A stretch of 8,502 nucleotides of DNA from Bacteroidales bacterium (GCA_030692905.1 JAUYBT010000220.1:1-8502), one strand, 5' to 3'; counted from the stretch's first letter, positions 1 to 5,807 are shown. Notes: generated by a model from the letters alone, not told the origin. Translations and numbers: made by a program.

Positions 1-267
1 GGTTGGCTTGGTACATTTACGGGTGTCAACGCCAATTATCAAAACGATCAGGGATACAGCCTCAATACCAACTCATTTGGTGGAGGTGTTGGATACCGTA
101 TTACTCCTATGATAGATCTTAACCTGGGCGGGTCGTATACAATTTACAAGGAATGGACAAAGAGTTTTGACCACATGCTTGGAACCAAAGCAATGCCAGT
201 TAAAGAAACCTATAATAAAAATACCTGGGTTGTTGCAGTCGGACTTGATTTCTACTTCGGAAAATAA
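1..267 (+). CDS. C-terminal part of an outer-membrane beta-barrel protein, probably OmpP1/FadL family
   Basis: The reading frame is open from base 1 and ends at TAA 265-267, giving the last 88 residues of a protein whose start lies outside the window. The visible part alternates polar and hydrophobic/aromatic residues as transmembrane beta strands do, with glycine- and asparagine-rich turns (for example GWLGTFTGVNANYQ and SFGGGVGYRITPMIDLNLGG). It ends in a classic last strand, NTWVVAVGLDFYFGK, with aromatics at alternate positions near the C-terminus, which is the recognition signal for outer-membrane insertion. The motif ETYNKNTW just before the last strand is reminiscent of Bacteroidetes OmpP1/FadL/TodX long-chain fatty-acid transporters; that family call is from memory of the family. 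Another porin-like barrel is possible. The outer-membrane barrel call is firm, the substrate is not known. A strong terminator follows 23 bp downstream. Confidence 0.7.
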   Translation, partial: GWLGTFTGVNANYQNDQGYSLNTNSFGGGVGYRITPMIDLNLGGSYTIYKEWTKSFDHMLGTKAMPVKETYNKNTWVVAVGLDFYFGK

Positions 268-290
268 TCAGAAAAATTATGAATAAACTA

Positions 291-328
291 AAAGAGGTTG
301 CCTCAGAGGAGTGCAGCCTCTTTTTTTT
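291..328 (+). terminator. Rho-independent terminator after the outer-membrane protein gene
   Basis: Arms agaggttgc (293-301) and gcagcctct (313-321) form a 9-bp stem with one G-U pair and an 11-nt loop, followed directly by a run of eight T (321-328). This is a textbook intrinsic terminator for the rightward barrel gene. The T run overlaps the stop codon (327-329) of the leftward gene that comes next. On the other strand only four T follow the stem, so it would work less well for that gene. Confidence 0.88.
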
Positions 329-1019
329 AGTAGGTAATGCCTTGTGAATTAAGGTGCTTAATATAAAGAGGAAGTCGTGGTGCTCCTGACGATTTCAGCC
401 TGTTATACCATTCATTTGCTATTACAGAATTACCTGTCTCACGGGCCAGCTTAATAATATTAATATAAAGAAGACCTTCGATCCCCAGGTTCTTATTATC
501 ATTCGCCTCTGCCAGATTGATAAAGATTACCAGAGCTTTGCCCGGTTCTTTCTTTTCAGCAAGAACAAAGGCATCATCAATCTTTTTATTCAATTCAGAA
601 TCAAGGGTGACACCGTAAAATGAAAAACAATTATCTGTACAATCCTCAATCAGGTCAACCCATTCTGGGCCCTGCTTCAAGGGCGGAAATGTCAGAACGA
701 AATCAAACTTCTCCCCTATTGTTTTGAATTTATAGGTTTCGGGACAAACAGGAATACCATTAGAAGAAGTCAGCTTACTTCGTGTTCCATCGGGATAAAT
801 CAAATAAATATTTTTGTCAGCACAGAAGTTGCCTCCTTCAATACGGTTCTCAATCGTCATGTAAACTACCGTCTTGACTGGTGTTATCTCAACCTTTGAA
901 ATTTCGAGCGTCTCATGACTTTTAAGTGCGTAGTTGGGTTGTTCTACAAACTGAGAAAAGTTTGATGGCAAGGTCGTCACCAATAAGATGATCGATAATA
1001 TTATCGTTTTTATTTTCAT
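327..1019 (-). CDS. Secreted protein of unknown function with four cysteines and a helical C-terminal region
   Basis: This 230-residue protein starts with a Sec signal peptide (residues 1 to about 22: MKIKT, a hydrophobic stretch IILSIILLVTTL, then PSNFSQ), so it should be exported. There is no lipobox cysteine near the likely cleavage site. Residues about 35-140 look like a beta-rich domain (EISKVEITPVKTVVYMTIENR; IYLIYPDGTRSKLTS) holding all four cysteines, C66, C92, C127 and C131, which could form two disulfides in the periplasm or outside the cell. Residues about 142-222 look alpha-helical, with two helix pairs (ELNKKIDDAFVLAEKKEPGKA; LLYINIIKLARETGNSVIANEWYNRL) resembling a degenerate TPR unit. 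I do not recognise a named family and propose no function. It stands alone on the minus strand, with its stop codon inside the T run of the neighbouring terminator. Confidence 0.85.
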   Translation of the reverse strand: MKIKTIILSIILLVTTLPSNFSQFVEQPNYALKSHETLEISKVEITPVKTVVYMTIENRIEGGNFCADKNIYLIYPDGTRSKLTSSNGIPVCPETYKFKTIGEKFDFVLTFPPLKQGPEWVDLIEDCTDNCFSFYGVTLDSELNKKIDDAFVLAEKKEPGKALVIFINLAEANDNKNLGIEGLLYINIIKLARETGNSVIANEWYNRLKSSGAPRLPLYIKHLNSQGITY

Positions 1020-1044
1020 TTAATCAATAATTAAAGGAGTGCAA

Positions 1045-1075
1045 GTTACAAATTTGTAACATTTAAGTAACACAA
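1045..1075 (-). promoter_or_regulatory. Perfect 16-bp palindrome within a candidate promoter of the secreted-protein gene
   Basis: The sequence gttacaaatttgtaac at 1045-1060 is a perfect inverted repeat 25 bp upstream of the leftward start codon at 1019. Read on the minus strand it contains CAAATTTG (1056 to 1049), one base from the Bacteroidetes -7 box TAnnTTTG, and a TTG lies 16 bp further upstream (1075 to 1073), slightly closer than the usual 19-21 bp. A palindrome over a promoter core is the usual form of a dimeric repressor or activator site. The promoter match is only moderate. Apart from this and the promoter-like sequence at 1196, I see nothing in 1020-1242. Confidence 0.4.
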
Positions 1076-1195
1076 TGCTGATTACTGTAACGACAAGTCA
1101 TCTAACATTATTACAGGCCGGTTGCAAAGAGATTAAGTAATTGTTAAAAATGTGGCAAACAAACCAATGATTTGCCGGGGAATCAGTTATGGGAA

Positions 1196-1226
1196 TTGAA
1201 ATCATGATAATAATTGTCTATATTTC
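1196..1226 (+). promoter_or_regulatory. Candidate Bacteroidetes-type promoter of the truncated Nudix gene
   Basis: TTG at 1196-1198 is followed after 20 bp by TATATTTC at 1219-1226, seven of eight bases matching TAnnTTTG at the expected spacing. The possible start codons at 1243 and 1255 lie 17 and 29 bp downstream. The regulatory region of the truncated gene therefore seems to be preserved, and it would direct transcription antisense to the 3' end of the selenium operon. Confidence 0.45.
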
Positions 1227-1254
1227 TTGTTGAATAATAAATATGGTAATACTT

Positions 1255-1323
1255 ATGGATACAAAATGGCTTGAATGGGCCTCACAGCTTCAGTCAATAG
1301 TACAGGCTGGGTTAACTTTTGGT
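1255..1323 (+). pseudogene. 5' remnant of a Nudix hydrolase gene (N-terminal domain family), truncated after ~23 codons
   Basis: From ATG 1255 the frame encodes MDT followed by KWLEWASQLQSIVQAGLTF. This closely resembles the conserved start of Nudix hydrolases that carry the 'X-linked nucleoside diphosphate hydrolase N-terminal' helical domain (ADP-ribose pyrophosphatase-like proteins of about 205 residues), where KWLEWAxxLQxIAQxGLTY is typical. In intact members a segment such as KDxFDxERYexIR and the catalytic Nudix domain should follow. Here the frame instead runs into the antisense of the PLP gene's 3' end and stops at TGA 1366-1368. The rest of the gene is not elsewhere in the window; the Nudix gene at 5779-6207 is a different, MutT-like type without this N-terminal domain. 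The likely cause is a rearrangement or insertion with a break near 1323. An upstream in-frame ATG at 1243 is an alternative start. Confidence 0.75.
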
Positions 1324-1324
1324 G

Positions 1325-1340
1325 CTTTCAGACTTTCAGA
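1325..1340. repeat. 8-bp direct tandem duplication at the remnant/operon junction
   Basis: The octamer ctttcaga occurs twice in tandem (1325-1332 and 1333-1340). It covers the last codons and the TGA stop (1330-1328) of the leftward PLP gene and begins just after the point where the Nudix remnant stops resembling its family. It may be a scar of the event that joined the two genes, or coincidence. Confidence 0.6.
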
Positions 1341-2467
1341 CTCCTTAAATAGCAGCTCGGGAAGTTGATATCCTTTACAACTTCCGGATCGACAACCTCC
1401 CTGCATTCAGCAGGATTACAGCAAGTTATGCAGTTACGCTTTAGTGCAATAAATGATTTAAGCTTAACATCTGCTGACAAAAAGCCTTCTTTAACAGGTT
1501 CCTTTTTCATAAGACCTGTGCTGAGATATTTCTTATTGTCATCAGAGAATATAGTAACAACTGTTGCATCTGATCCGAGCTCCTCAAGTTTCATCAGAGC
1601 ACCGAGGAAGTTAGCTCCCGACGAAATACCAACAGCTATTCCCAGTTCACTTGCCAATTTCTGAGCCATTATTATTGAATCACCATCATCAACAGCAACA
1701 ACCTCATTCAGTTCGTCAAGCTTTACAATTGCAGGAATAAATTCATCGGAGATTCCCTGAATACGGTGTGTACCGACTTTATATCCGGTTGTCATTGTTG
1801 GCGAATTAGATGGTTCCAGAGGATATAATTTAACTGAAGGGTTCATTTCTTTTAAGTAACGTCCTGTTCCCATGATAGTTCCTCCCGTTCCGACACCAGC
1901 CACGAAAGCGTCTGTTCTTTTGCCATGTATCCTTAGTTGCCACCAGATCTCAGGTCCGGTTGTGGTATAATGAGCCATTGCATTATCTTCGTTTTCGAAT
2001 TGCCTTGGAAGAAACGTTTTTTTATCGGTAGCAGCCATCTCCCTGGTGCGTTGTATGCTTCCCAGAAATCCACCCTCTTCTTTACTAACCAGCACAATAT
2101 CCGCACCCAGACTTCTTATAAGGTTTTTGCGTTCGTCACTCATCCAGTCGGGCATAAAAATAGTTACAGGGTGACCAAGAGCTCTGCAGACTGCTGAAAA
2201 TGCAATACCTGTGTTTCCACTGGTTGCTTCAATAACCCGGAAGCCAGGTCTGATGGTTTTTCTTGCATAAGCTTCTTTCATTATGTATAAAGCCATTCTG
2301 TCCTTTATGCTTCCTGTCATGTTCAGGTATTCAGCTTTTGCATAGATCCGGCGCGGTTTGCCCTTATAGAGGAATTCAATCTCAAGCAGAGGTGTATTTC
2401 CTATGAGGCTTTTCAATCCATGAATTCTCTTGCTTATTCCGGATCCGATAAATTTATTTTCATCCAT
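1328..2467 (-). CDS. PLP-dependent cysteine synthase/cystathionine beta-synthase family protein with a cysteine-rich C-terminal tail
   Basis: This 379-residue fold-type II PLP enzyme has all expected motifs: GNTPLLEI (23-30), the Schiff-base lysine K55 in GSIKDRMA, the substrate-carboxylate loop TSGNTG (82-87), the phosphate-binding loop GVGTGGT (191-197) and the pyridine-N serine in GISSGAN (280-286). The core (about 15-315) matches O-acetylserine sulfhydrylases and CBS-type enzymes, which add sulfide or a thiol to, or eliminate from, an activated serine or cysteine. The last ~60 residues are unlike plain CysK and hold CITCCNPAEC (C346, C349, C350, C355) and a final C372, suggesting metal, Fe-S or persulfide/selenide binding. 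It is the third gene of the yedF-selD operon, 18 nt after selD, so a role in selenium or sulfur delivery, or in making or breaking (seleno)cysteine, is inferred. The gene ends at the junction with a truncated gene, and no terminator is visible downstream. The exact reaction is unknown. Confidence 0.9.
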   Translation of the reverse strand: MDENKFIGSGISKRIHGLKSLIGNTPLLEIEFLYKGKPRRIYAKAEYLNMTGSIKDRMALYIMKEAYARKTIRPGFRVIEATSGNTGIAFSAVCRALGHPVTIFMPDWMSDERKNLIRSLGADIVLVSKEEGGFLGSIQRTREMAATDKKTFLPRQFENEDNAMAHYTTTGPEIWWQLRIHGKRTDAFVAGVGTGGTIMGTGRYLKEMNPSVKLYPLEPSNSPTMTTGYKVGTHRIQGISDEFIPAIVKLDELNEVVAVDDGDSIIMAQKLASELGIAVGISSGANFLGALMKLEELGSDATVVTIFSDDNKKYLSTGLMKKEPVKEGFLSADVKLKSFIALKRNCITCCNPAECREVVDPEVVKDINFPSCYLRSLKV

Positions 2468-2485
2468 CTTTTTAATACTGAGTTT

Positions 2486-3526
2486 TCAATTACTTAAATA
2501 TATTAATTTCTCCTCATACTCTGTTACATACCCAATTACTTTTGCATTCAGAAGACCGGCATCTTGTAAATCTGCCATAATTTTATCCACTTTATCAGGC
2601 GGTGCGCAGAAAAGTAGCCCTCCGGATGTCTGGGCGTCGAAAGCCATCATTTTCAGATTATAGTCGAGATCGGCGGCAAAATAAATATCCTTTTCAGCAA
2701 ATTCAAGGTTACGGAATGAAGCACCAGGAATACATCCTTCATCAATTAATATGTAAGAATTACCGATCAATGAGACTTTCTTCATATTTATTCTTAAAGA
2801 TACCTTGCTTGCTTTTGCCATTTTAAGAGCATGACCGGCAAGTCCGAACCCGGTAACATCCGTGGCGCCCTTAACATTATATTTTTTCATAACATCTGCT
2901 CCTGTTTTATTAAGGAGCTTCATTAGCTTTTTAGCCTCAGCAATATCAGCATCTATCGCCATTCCGAGTCTCTGGCCAGCCATGATAATACCTGTCCCTA
3001 ATGGCTTTGTAAGAATCAGAGAATCTCCCGGTTTAGCACCGGCATTAGTAATAATTTTTTGCGGATGAATATACCCGACAACTGCCAGTCCGTATTTTGG
3101 AGGGAAATCATCAATGGTATGTCCGCCGATAATCCTCACTCCTGCTTCAGTTGCCTTGTCGAATCCTCCTTTCAGTATTTCTGCATAAGCCTCCATCGGG
3201 AGCTTTGCAGCCGGGAACATTATTATGTTGAGAGCAAGTACCGGGTCTCCTCCCATTGCATAAACATCACTTATTGAATTGGCAGCAGCTATCTGCCCGA
3301 ATTCATAAGGGTCGCTGCAAACAGGAGGGAAAAAGTCGGTGGTCAGGACAAGGGCAAGTTCATCATTCACTCTGTAAACACCTGCATCGTCATGAGTGTC
3401 AATATCAACAAGGATATTCGGGTCAGCGGGCAGAGGGAGATATTTAAGTATCTCCTCAAGTTGCTTCGGTGATATTTTTGCCGAACAACCACCATATTCA
3501 ACCATCTGAAGAAGGTCAATTTTCAT
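2486..3526 (-). CDS. selD: Selenide, water dikinase (selenophosphate synthetase)
   Basis: SelD uses ATP to turn hydrogen selenide into monoselenophosphate, the selenium donor for selenocysteine, 2-selenouridine in tRNA and probably other selenium cofactors. The 346-residue length is standard. The catalytic pair is present as C14 (codon TGT, not a selenocysteine TGA) and K17 in YGGCSAKI. The metal/ATP aspartates appear at D47 (DTHDDAGVY), D64 (TTDFF), D87 (SISDVYAMGGDP) and D223 (ATDVTGFGLAGH), equivalent to E. coli D51, D68, D91 and D227 with a constant offset of four. GGHTIDD (134-140) and DAQTSGGLLF (297-306) are further family signatures. The N-terminal AIRS-type domain spans about 45-155 and the C-terminal domain about 165-345. 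It lies 16 nt after yedF and 18 nt before the PLP gene, in one operon. No selA, selB, selU or tRNA-Sec gene is in the window, so which selenium pathway it feeds cannot be decided here. Confidence 0.97.
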   Translation of the reverse strand: MKIDLLQMVEYGGCSAKISPKQLEEILKYLPLPADPNILVDIDTHDDAGVYRVNDELALVLTTDFFPPVCSDPYEFGQIAAANSISDVYAMGGDPVLALNIIMFPAAKLPMEAYAEILKGGFDKATEAGVRIIGGHTIDDFPPKYGLAVVGYIHPQKIITNAGAKPGDSLILTKPLGTGIIMAGQRLGMAIDADIAEAKKLMKLLNKTGADVMKKYNVKGATDVTGFGLAGHALKMAKASKVSLRINMKKVSLIGNSYILIDEGCIPGASFRNLEFAEKDIYFAADLDYNLKMMAFDAQTSGGLLFCAPPDKVDKIMADLQDAGLLNAKVIGYVTEYEEKLIYLSN

Positions 3527-3542
3527 ACTGATATTTTAGTTT

Positions 3543-4157
3543 TCAGGGTCTGACAATATTCCCGGTTGAAGCCATGACTTCTGCAATAGCATACATGTTG
3601 CTCAAGGTACCTGCCCCGACAATTGACTCAATTGAATAATGGTTTACACAAGTGGCGCAGAGCAGCAATTCAACTCCCATTTTCTCCAGATCCTTCAGAT
3701 GTTCAATGACTGGGGAACCGTTTGCAGCAAGTTTTACACCGTTGTTGTAGAAAATCATTTTCTGAGGTAGTATATCAAGATCTTTTAAAGCTTTTATGAA
3801 ATTGGTCATAAGCAGATGACCAAGCTCATCATCACCTTCACCCATTTTATCAGATGCCAGAACAACTATAAAATTTCCCTTTTGGAAATGTGAAACTGAT
3901 GAATTGCAGTACTCCTCTGCTTTAGCCAGAGTAACATCACCGGTAGTTTTGGTTATCGTCAGTGTCCATACTCCTGCTGTCTCACTAACCTGAAAATCTG
4001 CATTATTATCTTTAAGGAAACGGGTTAAATTATTAAATGATGTCTGATTATCAGTTAAAACAGTGAAAGATTCCCCTACCGCTGTCTCTTTAAGTGCCCT
4101 CTTTGTTGCAATCAGTGGTGCCGGGCAAAGCTGCCCTTTTGTATCTACTATTCTCAT
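3543..4157 (-). CDS. yedF: Selenium metabolism protein YedF (TusA-like plus DsrE-like domains)
   Basis: The protein has 204 residues. Residues 1-70 form a TusA/SirA domain with the signature GQLCPAPLIATKRAL, in which C11 of the CPxP motif would carry a persulfide or selenopersulfide. Residues about 93-204 form a DsrE/DsrF-like domain (NFIVVLASDKMGEGDDELG) with LLLCATC giving C167 and C170; C84 lies in the linker. This two-domain architecture and length fit the YedF family associated with selenium-metabolising bacteria, in contrast to E. coli YedF, which has only the TusA domain. It is first in the operon with selD, so handing sulfur or selenium to SelD or to the downstream PLP enzyme is the likely role, though its direct biochemistry is not established. 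A good -7 box lies just upstream and there is no Shine-Dalgarno sequence, as usual in Bacteroidota. Confidence 0.93.
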   Translation of the reverse strand: MRIVDTKGQLCPAPLIATKRALKETAVGESFTVLTDNQTSFNNLTRFLKDNNADFQVSETAGVWTLTITKTTGDVTLAKAEEYCNSSVSHFQKGNFIVVLASDKMGEGDDELGHLLMTNFIKALKDLDILPQKMIFYNNGVKLAANGSPVIEHLKDLEKMGVELLLCATCVNHYSIESIVGAGTLSNMYAIAEVMASTGNIVRP

Positions 4158-4180
4158 TTGTTGGTATTAAAAATGATCTT

Positions 4181-4188
4181 CAAAAGTA
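4181..4188 (-). promoter_or_regulatory. Candidate -7 promoter box of the yedF-selD-PLP operon
   Basis: On the minus strand TACTTTTG (4188 to 4181) matches the Bacteroidetes -7 consensus TAnnTTTG exactly, 23 bp upstream of the yedF start codon. No clear TTG is found at -33. That position (about 4207-4212) falls inside the 8-bp tandem repeat, which reads TTTTCAAC on this strand. Confidence 0.5.
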
Positions 4189-4198
4189 CAAAAGAAAT

Positions 4199-4228
4199 GT
4201 TGAAAAGTTGAAAAGTTGAAAAGTTGAA
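4199..4228. repeat. Short tandem repeat, unit gttgaaaa, 3.75 copies
   Basis: Perfect units lie at 4199-4206, 4207-4214 and 4215-4222, with a partial fourth at 4223-4228. The array sits in the yedF upstream region, next to the interspersed repeat that follows. Similar GTTGAAAA arrays recur between genes in Bacteroidetes genomes (from memory). Copy number may vary between strains. Confidence 0.9.
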
Positions 4229-4230
4229 GT

Positions 4231-4314
4231 AGGTTAGGGGTTTTAAAATCCCCTCCTGGGAGGGGCAAGTTTTATAGGCCGTAGCTTAAGCGAAGGCTTG
4301 GGGTGGGGTTTTTC
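4231..4314. repeat. G/C-run intergenic repeat with internal hairpins (interspersed-repeat type)
   Basis: This non-coding stretch contains a near-palindrome ggggttttaaaatcccc (4237-4253), a perfect 7-bp inverted repeat cccctcc/ggagggg (4250-4256 with 4259-4265), an 8-bp palindrome gcttaagc (4284-4291) and a closing ggcttggggtggggttttt block (4295-4313). Its composition contrasts sharply with the A/T-rich flanks. It resembles the C4TCC...GGAG4...G4TGGGT intergenic repeats scattered through many Bacteroidetes genomes, but membership needs a copy count in the host genome. It separates the divergent yedF and hydrolase genes. Confidence 0.65.
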
Positions 4315-4362
4315 CAAACATTTTCCTGACAAAATTTAAGATTAATCAAGACTGAAAATTCA

Positions 4363-4370
4363 TACCTTTA
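4363..4370 (+). promoter_or_regulatory. Weak candidate -7 box of the alpha/beta hydrolase gene
   Basis: TACCTTTA matches seven of eight bases of TAnnTTTG and lies 21 bp before the ATG at 4392. There is no convincing TTG at 19-21 bp upstream, so the call is tentative. Confidence 0.3.
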
Positions 4371-4391
4371 CTTTTTCGTAAAAAAATCGTG

Positions 4392-5807
4392 ATGAAAAAA
4401 GTATTAGCATTAGTAATTTTGTTGAACAGTTTACTGCTCTCACAATCATTATCAGCACAGAACATTGATAAGAGATCTATTACCGGTTCGTGGCTCGGGA
4501 AGATTGCTGCTGGTGCAATTGAGTTGAGGGTTGTCTTTAACCTGTCGGTAGTTGAAAAAGACAGTCTTATTGCAACATTTGACAGTCCTGATCAGGGAGC
4601 AAAGAATATTAAGCTTGGACCTGTAACTTTTACCGGAGAAACTATAAAGATTTCTGCAGGCGCTCTGCTTGCCGAGTATAACGGGATCATAAAAAACGAC
4701 ACTCTTATTGAAGGAACCTGGAAGCAGGCCGGAAAATCAGCTGCTCTTAATCTTGTAAAACTAAAAACTGCCTTCACCCTGAACAGACCCCAGGAACCAA
4801 AACCACCATTCCCTTATACATCTGAAGATGTGACATTTGCGAACGATAAGTTCAATATTAAACTTGCCGGAACATTAACAATTCCTGCCGGAACAGGTCC
4901 TTTCCCGGCTGTTATTTTAATAACAGGATCAGGAGCCCAGAACAGGAATGAAGAACTTATGGGTCATAAACTATTTATGGTAATAGCTGATTATCTCAGC
5001 CGGAATGGGATAGCAGTTCTCCGTTACGATGACCGAGGTGTTGGAAAATCGCAGGGGAACTATGCAGCAGCCACATCCGCTGACCTTGCCACCGATGCAG
5101 AAGCAGCACTCAACTACATGAAAACAAACGCAAAAATTGATCCTAAAACCATTGGCCTCATCGGTCACAGCGAAGGCGGTTTGATAGCCCCGATTGTTGC
5201 GTCTGCCAATCCAGATGTCTCATTTATTGTATCCCTTGCTGGAACAGGCGTCACCGGCGAACAGATAATTCACCACCAGTCAGCTGATATCAGTCGTGCT
5301 TCTGGTATTGATGAAAAGCAGATAAAAGAGTCTGTTTCAATTAATAAAAAGCTATTTGCCGTCCTGAAAAAAGAGTCAGATAACAAAAAAGCATCAGAAA
5401 AAATGACGGCTCTGTATAAGCAAATATTATTAAAGAAGAAAGCCACACCGGAAGAGATTGAACAGTCATTGAGGCAAGTCCAGGCAAGTTTAAATCCGTC
5501 TACTCTTACATGGTTCAGGTATTTTATTATGACTGATCCGGCTCTTTTCTGGAAAAAGGTAAAATGTCCTGTGCTTGCACTAAATGGCGAAAAGGATCTT
5601 CAGGTTGCTGCGGATGAAAACCTTCCGGCAATTGAAAAAGCTCTGTGGTCGGGAGGTAACACTTCATATAAGACAATGAAACTGCCAGAACTTAATCACC
5701 TTTTCCAGCATAGTAAAACAGGACTACCGGCAGAGTACGGTGAAATAGAAGAAACCTTTTCTCCTGAAGCTTTAAAAATTATATCTGATTGGGTTTTGGG
5801 TTTATAG
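4392..5807 (+). CDS. Secreted two-domain alpha/beta hydrolase (serine esterase / S9-S33 peptidase-like)
   Basis: The ATG at 4392 is preferred. A GTG three bases earlier would add one residue, but the ATG directly begins a clean signal peptide (MKKVLALVILLNSLLLSQSLSAQ, cleavage near residue 23), placing the 471-residue product in the periplasm or outside. Residues about 28-125 form a beta-rich domain (GSWLGKI...LRVVFNL...GTW) common in front of Bacteroidetes secreted hydrolases. Residues about 140-471 form the alpha/beta hydrolase: oxyanion region LITGSGAQNRNE (176-187), RYDDRGVGKSQG (211-222), nucleophile S260 in GHSEGG, probable acid D402 in NGEKD and base H436 in ELNHLF. A charged helical cap of about 290-385 lies between them. 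An ester or acyl-peptide substrate is likely but unspecified. Its 3' end overlaps the convergent Nudix gene by 29 bp, so no terminator lies between them. Confidence 0.92.
   Translation: MKKVLALVILLNSLLLSQSLSAQNIDKRSITGSWLGKIAAGAIELRVVFNLSVVEKDSLIATFDSPDQGAKNIKLGPVTFTGETIKISAGALLAEYNGIIKNDTLIEGTWKQAGKSAALNLVKLKTAFTLNRPQEPKPPFPYTSEDVTFANDKFNIKLAGTLTIPAGTGPFPAVILITGSGAQNRNEELMGHKLFMVIADYLSRNGIAVLRYDDRGVGKSQGNYAAATSADLATDAEAALNYMKTNAKIDPKTIGLIGHSEGGLIAPIVASANPDVSFIVSLAGTGVTGEQIIHHQSADISRASGIDEKQIKESVSINKKLFAVLKKESDNKKASEKMTALYKQILLKKKATPEEIEQSLRQVQASLNPSTLTWFRYFIMTDPALFWKKVKCPVLALNGEKDLQVAADENLPAIEKALWSGGNTSYKTMKLPELNHLFQHSKTGLPAEYGEIEETFSPEALKIISDWVLGL

Noticed and set aside
1154..1176. Hairpin ggcaaa/tttgcc in the 1020-1242 intergenic region
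   Set aside because: The stem is only 6 bp with an 11-nt loop and no T run; expected by chance in A/T-rich DNA.
1264..1330. Selenocysteine read-through at the TGA stop of the PLP gene, given the selD neighbour
   Set aside because: The downstream frame runs only through the antisense of the Nudix remnant with no plausible domain, and no SECIS-like hairpin is seen after the TGA.
1243..1368. A short functional peptide gene of 37-41 residues
   Set aside because: Its first ~23 residues match the start of a much larger enzyme family and the remainder is antisense to the PLP gene, so a truncated gene is the simpler reading.
3485..3487. SelD as a selenoprotein with selenocysteine at the active site
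   Set aside because: The codon for residue 14 is TGT (cysteine); there is no in-frame TGA in the gene.
4199..4228. CRISPR-like array
   Set aside because: The units are 8 bp and directly adjacent without spacers, and no cas genes are present.
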